A stretch of DNA of 8,863 nt, taken from assembly GCA_025964635.1 (NCBI GenBank), contig JAOPYP010000256.1, positions 1 to 8,863 on the forward strand. Reading direction: 5' to 3'. The notes below the pieces were generated by a model, which saw only the letters and a program-made list of their open reading frames with translations, had not been told where the DNA came from and did no database searches. Position numbers and translations under genes: made by a program. Source of the DNA: Actinomycetes bacterium (GTDB lineage Bacteria; Actinomycetota; Actinomycetes; Streptosporangiales; Streptosporangiaceae). Numbering within the stretch: the stretch's first letter is position 1; each line of letters begins with the position of its first letter. Of this stretch, positions 1-6,221 are shown piece by piece.

Positions 1-1
1 G

Positions 2-712
2 CTGGGACCCGAGCAGATTCACGACCGGCTCGGCGACCGGTTCGGCTTGCTCACCGGTGGCAGCCGGGCTGCGCTGCCGCGCCACCAGACCCTGCGCACC
101 ACCATCGAGTGGAGCTACGACCTGCTGACGCAGGCCGAGCGGTCGCTGCTGACGCGGCTGTGCGTGTTCGCGGGCCGGTACACGCTGGACGACGTCGAGC
201 AGGTGTGCTGTTCCGGCGACGTGCCGGCGGAGCGCGCGCTGGACCTGCTGTCGTCGCTGATCGACAAGTCGCTGGTGATCAGGCAGGACACTGCCAGCGC
301 CGCCTGCTACCGGCTGCACGAGACGATGCGGGAATATGCGCGGCTCAGGCTGCGCGAAGCCGGCGAGGAGGACGAGGTCGAACGGCGCTGCGCCGACTAC
401 TACCTGTCGCGGTGTGCGCACTTCGCATTGGAGGGGCGGTACCGGCTGCTTGAGTGGCTCGCGTGGACAGAGCTGGAGATCGACAACATCCGGGCTGTCC
501 TGCGGCGCTGCCTGGACCATGAGGACTCCCGGCGCGGCATCGACCTTGCCACCCTCCTGATCTGGTACTGGATCACTCGCGCGACGGCTGAGGGCGTTCG
601 ATGGCTGGACGAGCTGCTCGCCCGGGAGGCAGAGCCTGCCGCGCACCCGTGGACCTACTTTGTTCGTGGCTTCCTAGCCGTGCTGCAGAACGATCCGGCG
701 GCCGCTCGATGA
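2..712 (+). CDS. LuxR/AfsR-type ATPase regulator, N-terminal part (5' truncated, frameshifted)
   Basis: This is the 3' part of the ATPase half of a large LuxR-family transcriptional regulator, a cytoplasmic signal-dependent regulator with an NTPase module, TPR repeats and a terminal LuxR DNA-binding domain. The frame is open from the window edge (LGPEQIHDRLGDRF...), so the true start and the Walker A/B motifs lie upstream. Family hallmarks seen directly are FGLLTGGSRAALPRHQTLR, then IEWSYDLL, a winged-helix-like segment with LFVFAG-type sequence (LCVFAGRYTLDDVE), the SLIDKSLV motif and RLHETMREYARLRL. The start of the TPR part follows (ELEIDNIRAVLRR). The frame stops at TGA 710-712 without any HTH, while the missing remainder continues in the next frame. 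Either the gene is broken here or the base call is wrong. The family assignment is firm; the ligand and target genes are unknown. Confidence 0.82.
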   Translation: MGPEQIHDRLGDRFGLLTGGSRAALPRHQTLRTTIEWSYDLLTQAERSLLTRLCVFAGRYTLDDVEQVCCSGDVPAERALDLLSSLIDKSLVIRQDTASAACYRLHETMREYARLRLREAGEEDEVERRCADYYLSRCAHFALEGRYRLLEWLAWTELEIDNIRAVLRRCLDHEDSRRGIDLATLLIWYWITRATAEGVRWLDELLAREAEPAAHPWTYFVRGFLAVLQNDPAAAR

Positions 713-758
713 GGCTCGGGTCGTCGCCGAAGGCCTGGATGACCTGGGCACCACCCTC

Positions 759-1487
759 ATGATCTACCAGGCTCAAGCTCTCAACGGCCTCCATGACGGC
801 GACCTGGGCGCGGTGAGGTCCGCGGCCTTGCAGGGTGCCCGGCTCAGTCGCGAGGCCGGCGACTTGTACAGCCTCGACATGATGCTGCTGAACCAGGGCT
901 TCGCCGCGCTGATATCCGGGGACCTTCGCGAGTCCGAGCAGCAGCTTACCGAGGGCCTGCGGATCGCCCGCCGGCTCGATGACCGGGTAGCACAGTGCCA
1001 CCTGCTCGGCGCCCTCGGCTGCTGCGCAGGGTCACGCGAGCCGCGACTGGCCGCGCAGCTCTTCGGTGCGATGGAAAACCTGCGCGCCGAAGCGGGAGCC
1101 ACCATCAACGCGGGAATGGCACCGACACTGGCCCAGTCCACGACATCGGTGACGGCAACGCTCGGCCCATCGAAATTCGCGATGGAATTCAAGGCCGGAC
1201 AGCAACTCAGCAGACACGCCGCGGCCAGGCTCGCGCTCCGCGAAGCCGCTTCCCCGGCTGCCGCAGCTTCAGATCACCGGAGCGCTGGAGTTCTCGGGCA
1301 GCGCGAAACCGATGTCGCACGGCTAGTGGCCGACGGCCTGAGCAACAGGGAGATCGGCGCGCGACTGTTCATCTCCGAGCGCACCGTCGAAAGCCACGTC
1401 CGCAGCATCATGAACAAGCTCGGCTTCAACTCACGAGCCCAGATCGCCGGATGGATGGCAACACCGGAGAGGCGCGGTGTCAGGTGA
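759..1487 (+). CDS. LuxR/AfsR-type regulator, C-terminal part: TPR region and LuxR HTH (frameshifted continuation)
   Basis: This is the C-terminal part of the preceding regulator in the +1 frame. The frame is open from 678; the region before the ATG at 759 reads LDEARVVAEGLDDLGTTL, which continues the TPR pattern of the upstream fragment, so 759 is probably not a genuine start and no Shine-Dalgarno site precedes it. Residues 1-110 are helical TPR-like repeats (e.g. SGDLRESEQQLTEGLRIARR, then AAQLFGAMENLRAEAG). Residues about 179-234 form a complete LuxR/GerE helix-turn-helix with ETDVARLVADGLSNREIG, LFISERTVESHV and KLGFNSRAQIA. The HTH is intact with no missing key residues. If expressed alone, the fragment could bind DNA without ATPase control, but this is inference. 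The gene ends 17 bp from the convergent LysR stop. Confidence 0.8.
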   Translation: MIYQAQALNGLHDGDLGAVRSAALQGARLSREAGDLYSLDMMLLNQGFAALISGDLRESEQQLTEGLRIARRLDDRVAQCHLLGALGCCAGSREPRLAAQLFGAMENLRAEAGATINAGMAPTLAQSTTSVTATLGPSKFAMEFKAGQQLSRHAAARLALREAASPAAAASDHRSAGVLGQRETDVARLVADGLSNREIGARLFISERTVESHVRSIMNKLGFNSRAQIAGWMATPERRGVR

Positions 1488-1504
1488 CAAGAACAGAAGC
1501 GCAT

Positions 1505-2383
1505 CTACTTGGCCAGTTCGCGGACGACGGCCGCGAAGCCGCGCACGAGCGCGTTGCCTGCGCCTTCCGGCCATGCCAGCGCTACCTGCAGCGGTGCTAC
1601 GTCGGTCAGCAGGACCCAGGCAAGATCCGGCCGGGCATAGTACGAGGCCATGCTCTCGGGCGCGAAGCACACGGCCGTCCCGGCCGCGACCTGCTCTAGC
1701 ATCTCCTCGACGTTGTCGTTCGTCGGCCCCCAGTGCGGGCTCGATCCGTCCGGCCGGGGGTTGACCGCCCACCAGTCAACCCACTCCCTGGGGGCCCGCT
1801 GTGTCCACATGAGCGGTTCATCCCCCACCTCCAGCACCGAGATCCCGGCCCGTCCGGCGAGCCGATGACCCGCGGGCACTGCTACCACACGGGGCTCGGT
1901 ATGCACGACCTCGCTGCGGAGTCCGGTCAGGTCGTTGGGCAGCCAGACGAAGGCGACGTCCACACTCCCGTCGCGCAGCGCCGCGGCCTCCTGCCCCCAG
2001 TCAAACCGCTTCGGCTCGACCCGCACGCCCGGGTACCGCCTGGCGAATTCCGCGCGGGACCTCGTGGTGAGCAGCCCGGCACCGGTCGCCTCGAAGCCGA
2101 CTCGCAGCAGGCCGGCCATCCCACGACGGTACCGGTCGGCTGCGGCGGTCACGCGGTCCGCCGCCATCACGGCGGCACGGGCCTCCCTGATCACCTCGCG
2201 CCCGGCCTCGGTCGCCGCGACGCCCCTGGCGTGCCGGTCGAACAGCTGGACTCCCAGCTCGGCCTCAAGGTTCCGCAGCGCGTACGACAGCGCAGGCTGG
2301 CTGACGTACAGCGCTTCGGCCGCACGGCCGACATGCCCGGAATCGTCAATCGCGATGAGGTAGCGCAACTGCCGCAGCTCCAC
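1505..2383 (-). CDS. LysR-family transcriptional regulator
   Basis: This is a 292-aa DNA-binding regulator, the normal length for LysR proteins, which bind DNA as tetramers and respond to a small-molecule coinducer. The N-terminal winged HTH spans about residues 1-60: MELRQLRYLIAI, GRAAEALYVSQPALSYALRN, LEAELGVQLFDR. A linker helix (TEAGREVIREARAAV) leads into a substrate-binding domain from about residue 88 (LLRVGFEATG, DVAFVWLPN, VVAVPAGHRLAGR). I chose the GTG at 2383-2381 because it places the HTH at the usual distance from the N terminus. It has no Shine-Dalgarno site, but TATGAT at 2395-2390 ends 7 bases before it, fitting a leaderless transcript. The long in-frame extension upstream lies antisense to the SDR gene and lacks family sequence. 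The gene is divergent from the SDR gene at 2505, its likely target, and a T-N11-A box overlaps its promoter, which suggests autoregulation. The inducer is unknown. Confidence 0.9.
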   Translation of the reverse strand: MELRQLRYLIAIDDSGHVGRAAEALYVSQPALSYALRNLEAELGVQLFDRHARGVAATEAGREVIREARAAVMAADRVTAAADRYRRGMAGLLRVGFEATGAGLLTTRSRAEFARRYPGVRVEPKRFDWGQEAAALRDGSVDVAFVWLPNDLTGLRSEVVHTEPRVVAVPAGHRLAGRAGISVLEVGDEPLMWTQRAPREWVDWWAVNPRPDGSSPHWGPTNDNVEEMLEQVAAGTAVCFAPESMASYYARPDLAWVLLTDVAPLQVALAWPEGAGNALVRGFAAVVRELAK

Positions 2384-2389
2384 AGCGCA

Positions 2390-2418
2390 ATCATAAATGC
2401 TCTTTATCACCTCTCCGA
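2390..2418 (-). promoter_or_regulatory. Putative leaderless promoter of the LysR gene
   Basis: On the - strand TATGAT (2395-2390) is a good -10 element and is followed by 7 bases before the GTG start at 2383, the spacing expected when transcription starts at the start codon. The hexamer TCGGAG, 17 bp upstream (2418-2413), is only a weak -35. The assignment rests mainly on the -10 match and on the lack of a ribosome binding site. Confidence 0.45.
2393..2407. promoter_or_regulatory. LysR-type T-N11-A operator box
   Basis: ATAAATGCTCTTTAT is a 5-bp perfect inverted repeat (ATAAA / TTTAT) around a 5-bp spacer and fits the LysR consensus T-N11-A exactly (T at 2394, A at 2406). It lies between the divergent LysR and SDR genes and overlaps the putative LysR -10 element. 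Binding here would repress lysR and, by family precedent, could activate the SDR gene. The motif and its position are seen; its function is inferred. Confidence 0.55.
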
Positions 2419-2491
2419 TTCTGTGTCTTGGACGCGCCGCGATCCTTGCTGGCATACCAGGAGACGACGGAATACCCGTTACTACCAAACC

Positions 2492-2496
2492 AGGAG
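2492..2496 (+). promoter_or_regulatory. Ribosome binding site of the SDR gene
   Basis: AGGAG lies 8 bases before the ATG at 2505 and decides that start over in-frame upstream codons. The decamer around it, ACCAGGAGAC (2489-2498), is an exact copy of 2456-2465. Confidence 0.7.
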
Positions 2497-2504
2497 ACAC
2501 GATC

Positions 2505-3353
2505 ATGAACGAGACAGAGGGCGGGCGAGTGTGGCTGATCACCGGCGCATCGTCAGGCTTCGGCCGGGCGATCGCAGAGGCTGCGCTCAATGCCGGGGAC
2601 ACTGTGGTGGCCGGCGTCCGCCGGCCGGCGGCGATGGATGACCTGGCCGCCAGGTACCCCGGGCGGGCGACTGCGGTCGAGCTGGATGTCACGGACGGGA
2701 GGCAGGTCACTGCGGCCGTCGCCCAGACCATGCTCTGGCACGGGCGGATCGACGTGCTGGTCAACAACGCCGGCCGCGGGCTGGTCGGAGCCGTGGAGGA
2801 AACCACCGACCGCGAACTCCGTGACCTGATGGACGTGCACTTCTTCGGCCCGGCCGCGCTGATCCGGGTGGTGCTGCCGCACATGCGCGCCCAGCGGTCC
2901 GGCGCCATCGTGAACCTGACCAGCATGGGCGGCCGCGCCAGCTTCGCCGGCGTCGGCGCCTACTCAGCCACCAAGTTCGCGCTTGAGGGCCTGTCCGAGG
3001 CGCTGGCCCCCGAGGTCGCGCCATTCGGGATCAAGGTCCTCATCGCCGAGCCCGGCGCGTTCCGCACAGGCTTCGCCGGCGGCGCACTCCAGCGATCCCC
3101 CGCCCTGCCTGCCTACGCTGACATCACCGGCCCAGTCCGCGCGGACCTGCCCGCCACCAGCGGCAGCCAGCCAGGTGACCCAGCCAGGGCCGCCGCCGCG
3201 ATCCTGCAGGCACTCGAGTCCGACAAAACCCCGCTCCGGCTAGCCCTCGGCAACGACGCCGCCGACATGATCGCCGCCTACCTCGACGACTCTCGTGCCG
3301 AGTTCAGCGCCTGGGAGCACATCACCCGCAGCACCGACTACGACGCCGTATAA
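2505..3353 (+). CDS. Short-chain dehydrogenase/reductase (classical SDR, NAD(P)-dependent)
   Basis: This is a 282-aa cytoplasmic oxidoreductase that interconverts an alcohol and a carbonyl using NAD(P)H. The Rossmann nucleotide-binding motif TGASSGFG is at residues 13-20. R39 and R40 at the end of the second strand favour NADP(H). NNAG is at 87-90, and the catalytic Ser140, Tyr153 and Lys157 are present (NLTSMGG, then YSATK), followed by PGAFRTGF. The helix position that usually carries the fourth catalytic residue, Asn, reads MDVHFFG, with His112. The overall pattern resembles the 17-beta-hydroxysteroid-dehydrogenase-like group of classical SDRs, often annotated only as oxidoreductase. Start ATG 2505 is preceded by AGGAG. 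The gene is divergent from a LysR regulator that probably controls it. The substrate cannot be deduced. Confidence 0.92.
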   Translation: MNETEGGRVWLITGASSGFGRAIAEAALNAGDTVVAGVRRPAAMDDLAARYPGRATAVELDVTDGRQVTAAVAQTMLWHGRIDVLVNNAGRGLVGAVEETTDRELRDLMDVHFFGPAALIRVVLPHMRAQRSGAIVNLTSMGGRASFAGVGAYSATKFALEGLSEALAPEVAPFGIKVLIAEPGAFRTGFAGGALQRSPALPAYADITGPVRADLPATSGSQPGDPARAAAAILQALESDKTPLRLALGNDAADMIAAYLDDSRAEFSAWEHITRSTDYDAV

Positions 3354-3354
3354 C

Positions 3355-3371
3355 CCGGGCCGCCTGCCCGG
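3355..3371 (+). terminator. Possible GC-rich hairpin terminator after the SDR gene
   Basis: CCGGGC (3355-3360) and GCCCGG (3366-3371) form a perfect 6-bp stem with a 5-base loop, starting two bases after the SDR stop codon. No T-tract follows, so an intrinsic terminator of the classic type is not shown; actinobacterial terminators often lack one. Confidence 0.3.
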
Positions 3372-3396
3372 CCGATGCCTGGCGCTGTGATCCAAG

Positions 3397-3433
3397 TTTA
3401 CGTTAGACACTAATATTTGGTAGTGTCTAACAC
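3397..3433 (+). promoter_or_regulatory. Putative promoter of the tetR–cupin unit, leaderless
   Basis: TTTACG (3397-3402; 4 of 6 to TTGACA), an 18-bp spacer and TAGTGT (3421-3426; TAnnnT) are followed by 7 bases and the ATG at 3434. The spacing predicts a transcript starting at or next to the start codon, and no Shine-Dalgarno site is visible. TAATAT (3411-3416) is an alternative -10 that would give a short leader of about 11 bases. Confidence 0.45.
3402..3431. promoter_or_regulatory. Perfect inverted repeat, likely TetR operator
   Basis: GTTAGACACTA (3402-3412) and TAGTGTCTAAC (3421-3431) are exact 11-bp inverted repeats separated by 8 bp (ATATTTGG). The site ends 2 bases before the TetR start codon and covers the candidate -10 and spacer. 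Bound TetR would block transcription of its own gene and the coupled cupin gene. The palindrome is directly visible; the identity of the binding protein is inferred from position and family habit. Confidence 0.75.
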
Positions 3434-4045
3434 ATGGTAGAGGGCGGGCGGGGGCTGCGGGAGGTGCGCAAGGCGCGCACCCAGCGGGCCATCCAGGAAC
3501 ACGCGATGCGGTTGTTCGCCGAGCGCGGCTACGACGCGACCACCGTGGCCGATGTGGCGGCGGCCGCGGAGGTGTCCTCGATGACGGTCTTCCGCTACTT
3601 CCCGGCCAAGGAAGACCTGGTGATGGCCGACGAGTACGACCCGGTGATCGTGGAGCGGATCCGGGCCCGGCCGGCCGGCGAATCGCTGATCCAGGGTGTT
3701 GCCGTGGCCCTGGCCGAGTCGGCGGCGGACCAGAAGCCCGCCGACCGCGCGATGTTGCTGGCCCGGGTGCAGCTCGGCCTGTCCGTGCCCGCGCTGAGAG
3801 CCCGGATGTGGGACGGCCAATACCGGACGCAGCGCTACATCGTGGAAGCGCTGCGCGGCGAGAGCCCTGACCCGGACCGTGAGTTCGAGCTGTGGGTTGC
3901 CACGGGCGCGTGCCTGGCGGCCGCGACGGCGGCGATTATGCGCTGGGCCGAGGGCGGCGGGCACGAGGACCTTCCCGGATTGATGACCGCGGCGCTGCGC
4001 ATCATCCGGGGATCAGGAACGACGCAAGCAGGGAGTGAGCTATGA
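3434..4045 (+). CDS. TetR-family transcriptional regulator
   Basis: This is a 203-aa regulator of normal TetR length; such proteins are dimers, usually repressors released by a small ligand. The N-terminal TetR DNA-binding domain spans about residues 15-63: RTQRAIQEHAMRLFAERGYD, TTVADVAAAAEVSSMTVFRY, FPAKEDLV. The C-terminal ligand-binding half is all-helical (DRAMLLARVQLGLSVPALRA and ELWVATGACLAAATAAIMRW) and resembles the MftR-like C-terminal group, though I hold that subgroup only loosely. The ATG at 3434 has no ribosome binding site; the perfect inverted repeat and TAGTGT immediately before it suggest a leaderless, autorepressed transcript. Its stop overlaps the start of the cupin gene (ATGA at 4042-4045), so the two are translated together and the cupin protein is the most likely regulated partner. 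The ligand is unknown. Confidence 0.9.
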   Translation: MVEGGRGLREVRKARTQRAIQEHAMRLFAERGYDATTVADVAAAAEVSSMTVFRYFPAKEDLVMADEYDPVIVERIRARPAGESLIQGVAVALAESAADQKPADRAMLLARVQLGLSVPALRARMWDGQYRTQRYIVEALRGESPDPDREFELWVATGACLAAATAAIMRWAEGGGHEDLPGLMTAALRIIRGSGTTQAGSEL

Positions 4046-4626
4046 CTGCAATCCGCAGGGTGGTCACCGGCTACGGGCCGGATAGCAGGGCCAGGGTCGT
4101 GTCCGACGAACGAGTCGGGCCGATCAGCCCCGACCACGGGGACAAGTGGTCGATCTGGGCGGCCGATGAGCCGGCGCGGTTCCCCGGTAACGGCACCCCG
4201 CCGCCGTTCCGCGGCCCGTTGCTGCCCGCACCCGGCGGCTTCCACATCACCGTGTTCACCCTTCCCGCGAATTTCAACCCCGACGACCTATGGGGAACCG
4301 ATGACCCGGCGCTGCGCGAGCAGCTGTTCAAGGCCAGCATCGACCCGCAGACGCATCCGCTGGTGACCGATCCGAACCCGTTCGGCTACGGCATGGTCAA
4401 GGGGGCATCAGCCCTGCATGCCACCGCGTCGATGGACTGCCTGATGCAGGTCTCCGGCGAGTCTGTCTTCGTCCTCGAAGACACCGAGATCCGGCTGCAG
4501 CCTGGTGACTGGCTTATCGTCAACGGCGTGCCGCACAGCTGCCGTAACGACCTTGACGAGCCCGCCGTCCTCGTCGGGGTCGTCATCGGCGCCCGCCACG
4601 ACGGGATACCCCTGCGAACGCACTGA
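4042..4626 (+). CDS. Cupin-domain protein
   Basis: This is a 194-aa single-cupin protein, probably cytoplasmic (no signal peptide or membrane segment). The beta-barrel lies in the C-terminal half, about residues 115-190: LHATASMDCLMQVSGESVF, then LQPGDWLIVNGVPHSCRN. H126, D132, E140 and H165 fall where metal ligands or active-site residues sit in this cupin group (pattern H-x5-D-x7-E ... H). PGD (154-156) is the usual cupin turn. The N-terminal 110 residues (WSIWAADEPARFPG, GGFHITVFTLPANFNPDDLW) also resemble the first strand block of such proteins. Start ATG overlaps the TetR stop and is preceded by GGGAG (4031-4035), so it is translationally coupled. Related genes beside TetR regulators are annotated only as cupin proteins. 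It may be a dioxygenase, an isomerase or a binding protein; the sequence does not decide. Confidence 0.85.
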   Translation: MTAIRRVVTGYGPDSRARVVSDERVGPISPDHGDKWSIWAADEPARFPGNGTPPPFRGPLLPAPGGFHITVFTLPANFNPDDLWGTDDPALREQLFKASIDPQTHPLVTDPNPFGYGMVKGASALHATASMDCLMQVSGESVFVLEDTEIRLQPGDWLIVNGVPHSCRNDLDEPAVLVGVVIGARHDGIPLRTH

Positions 4627-4699
4627 CCGCCACCGCCCTGATGAGTTGCAAGCCCCGCTTCCCAAGGAGATCTACCGGATCCTGGTCAAGGTCGCGCCC

Positions 4700-6112
4700 T
4701 CAATGACTAAGCCTATTAGTGTGAATCGCTTGGAGTTCGGTATAGGCCAGCATTCCCCAGGGCCCACCCTCGACGCCTATTCCACTCCACTTGAGGCCCC
4801 CGAATGGCTGCCCGGGGATCCCGGCCTGATGGGTATTCACCCAGACCGTGCCTGACTCTACCTGCGGGGCGAGGGTCCGCCCTCGCTCGGGGTCTGAGGT
4901 CCATACGGAAGCCCCGAGCCCATAGTGGCTATCGTTCGCCTCAGCGATCGCCTCCTCGATGTCCGAATATTCGATGATAGGCAACGCCGGCCCGAACTGC
5001 TCTTCCACGACAATGCGCTCGTGACCATTCAGCCCGGCGAGAACAGTGGGTTCATAGAAATACCCGGGCCCGTCTGTCACCCCACCACCAGTTGCTACCC
5101 TGATCCCGGATTGGAGTGCGTCACCAACAAGTTCCTGGATACGGTCGCGCTGTACCGGATTGCACAACGGACCGATGTCAGTTCCAGGATCCCGCCCATC
5201 TCCGAGCCGGGCCGCCCGCGCGCGGTCAGCCAGGGCGTCGACTAGCTGGCCGTAGAGTGCTTTGGGCGCGTAAACCCGCTTGATAGCGACACAGATCTGA
5301 CCGCAGTTTGCGAACGCGTTCGCAAACACGCCGTCGGCGGCCGCGTCCACGTCAGCATCATCCAGCACGATGGCTGGATCATTGCCTCCGAGCTCGAGGA
5401 GGACTCGCTTGAGGTCTGCGGCCGCCGTTACCGCGATCTTCTTGCCCGTGGCAACGGAGCCGGTGAAGCTGATCATGCGCACGAGAGGATGGCTCGTCAT
5501 CAGCGAGCCGAGGGAGTCATTGCCACTAACAACATTGAGCACACCTAGTGGCAGCGCATCTCTGACCAGCTCCCCGAAGCGCAGACTCGATAGAGGCGTA
5601 TACGGCGAGGGCTTGAGCACGACCGTGCAGCCCGCCGCAAGAGCAGGGGCCAGCTTGGACATGGCAGTTCCCAGGGGGAAGTTCCACGGCGTGATGGCCG
5701 CGATCGCCCCTATCGGCCGCCGGAGCACCTGAACGTATAGGTCGTCGGTGTCCGCGACGGTGTCGACAGGCACATTCAGTCCCGCATAGTAGCGAAGATC
5801 TCCCACGGCAGCGACCAGTTCGTCCTTGGCTTCATGCAGCGGTTTCCCCTGCTCCTCAGTGATAAGCGCGGCGAGTTCGTCAACGTTGCCTTCGACTCTC
5901 GCAGCGATGTCCAGCAAAGCCGAAGATCGCGCTGCTGGGTCCGCTAGCCAAGGTTCGCGTGCTTCATTCGCACTCATTACTGCCGCGTCCAGGAGTTCCG
6001 GGGTGCATTCCGGAGCATAGGCGATCAGTTGACCATTTGCCGGGTTGAGGACTGGAAACGTTTCCTTGGACGCTTCGGGTTTACCCGCGATAGTCATAGT
6101 GAGGTCGGGCAT
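4700..6112 (-). CDS. NAD(P)-dependent aldehyde dehydrogenase
   Basis: This is a 470-aa soluble enzyme that oxidises an aldehyde to a carboxylate with NAD(P)+; length and domains are complete for the ALDH superfamily. With the ATG as residue 1, the oxyanion Asn144 is in TPWNFP, cofactor-binding FTGS is at 216-219, general base Glu240 is in LELGGNDPAI, nucleophile Cys274 is in NCGQICVAIKRVY, and Glu371 is in EEQFGPALP. All key residues are present. I chose ATG 6112-6110 because AAGGAG (6123-6118) lies 5 bases before it; the GTG at 6118 would overlap that site. The gene is convergent with the cupin gene and divergent from the aldolase–kinase genes, with which it shares an upstream motif. A role in oxidising lactaldehyde or glycolaldehyde released by the aldolase is inferred; succinate-semialdehyde or other aldehydes remain possible. 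Its GC content looks lower (about 57-60% in sampled 60-base rows) than the SDR gene (about 73%), which hints at a separate origin. Confidence 0.93.
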   Translation of the reverse strand: MPDLTMTIAGKPEASKETFPVLNPANGQLIAYAPECTPELLDAAVMSANEAREPWLADPAARSSALLDIAARVEGNVDELAALITEEQGKPLHEAKDELVAAVGDLRYYAGLNVPVDTVADTDDLYVQVLRRPIGAIAAITPWNFPLGTAMSKLAPALAAGCTVVLKPSPYTPLSSLRFGELVRDALPLGVLNVVSGNDSLGSLMTSHPLVRMISFTGSVATGKKIAVTAAADLKRVLLELGGNDPAIVLDDADVDAAADGVFANAFANCGQICVAIKRVYAPKALYGQLVDALADRARAARLGDGRDPGTDIGPLCNPVQRDRIQELVGDALQSGIRVATGGGVTDGPGYFYEPTVLAGLNGHERIVVEEQFGPALPIIEYSDIEEAIAEANDSHYGLGASVWTSDPERGRTLAPQVESGTVWVNTHQAGIPGQPFGGLKWSGIGVEGGPWGMLAYTELQAIHTNRLSH

Positions 6113-6117
6113 CGACA

Positions 6118-6123
6118 CTCCTT
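6118..6123 (-). promoter_or_regulatory. Ribosome binding site of the aldehyde dehydrogenase gene
   Basis: On the - strand AAGGAG is followed by the 5-base spacer TGTCG and then ATG at 6112. The site overlaps a possible GTG start at 6118, which argues for the ATG. Confidence 0.75.
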
Positions 6124-6175
6124 AAAATGTAAATGGCCTGATTAATTACGGTCTAGCGCACGGCCTTGCAGCGTG

Positions 6176-6204
6176 ATCATCTCACCACATCCCGTCCTTC
6201 ACAA
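6176..6204 (-). promoter_or_regulatory. Candidate promoter of the aldehyde dehydrogenase gene
   Basis: TTGTGA (6204-6199) and GATGAT (6181-6176) are separated by 17 bp on the - strand and each matches consensus at 4 of 6 bases. The predicted leader is roughly 55-60 bases. The GAACAATTGT motif ends one base upstream of the -35 hexamer, where an activator or repressor could act. Confidence 0.35.
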
Positions 6205-6220
6205 GGTTGTACAATTGTTC
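6205..6220 (-). promoter_or_regulatory. Operator-like motif upstream of the aldehyde dehydrogenase gene
   Basis: Read on the - strand this is GAACAATTGTACAACC. It contains the palindrome ACAATTGT and the overlapping palindrome TTGTACAA (6207-6214). The first ten bases are identical to 6726-6735 on the + strand, upstream of the aldolase gene, in the opposite orientation. The identity is directly visible; the common regulator is inferred. Confidence 0.4.
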
Positions 6221-6221
6221 G

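Noticed and set aside
698..714. Programmed +1 frameshifting at CGA-TGA in the LuxR-type gene.
   Set aside because: There is no upstream Shine-Dalgarno-like stimulator or known slippery codon as in prfB; a mutation or base-call error is simpler.
573..1192. Two - strand open frames over the LuxR-type gene.
   Set aside because: They are shadow frames of a gene with clear TPR and HTH sequence on the other strand; they have no domain pattern.
1431..1772. - strand open frame crossing the LuxR–LysR junction, and + strand frames over the LysR gene.
   Set aside because: They overlap well-supported coding sequence and show only Arg/Pro/Ala-rich composition typical of shadows in high-GC DNA.
2397..2504. 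In-frame upstream extension of the SDR gene (+ strand).
   Set aside because: AGGAG sits 8 bases before ATG 2505 and the Rossmann motif then starts at residue 13; the extension covers the promoter and the LysR box.
2384..2926. Long in-frame upstream extension of the LysR reading frame (- strand).
   Set aside because: It is antisense to the SDR gene, has low-complexity Ser/Thr/Ala/Pro sequence, and the LysR HTH starts normally at the GTG at 2383.
4627..4699. Terminator between the convergent cupin and aldehyde dehydrogenase genes.
   Set aside because: No convincing stem or T-tract could be found in the 73 bases.
6113..6118. GTG start for the aldehyde dehydrogenase at 6118.
   Set aside because: The GTG overlaps the AAGGAG ribosome binding site, while the ATG at 6112 has it at a 5-base spacing.
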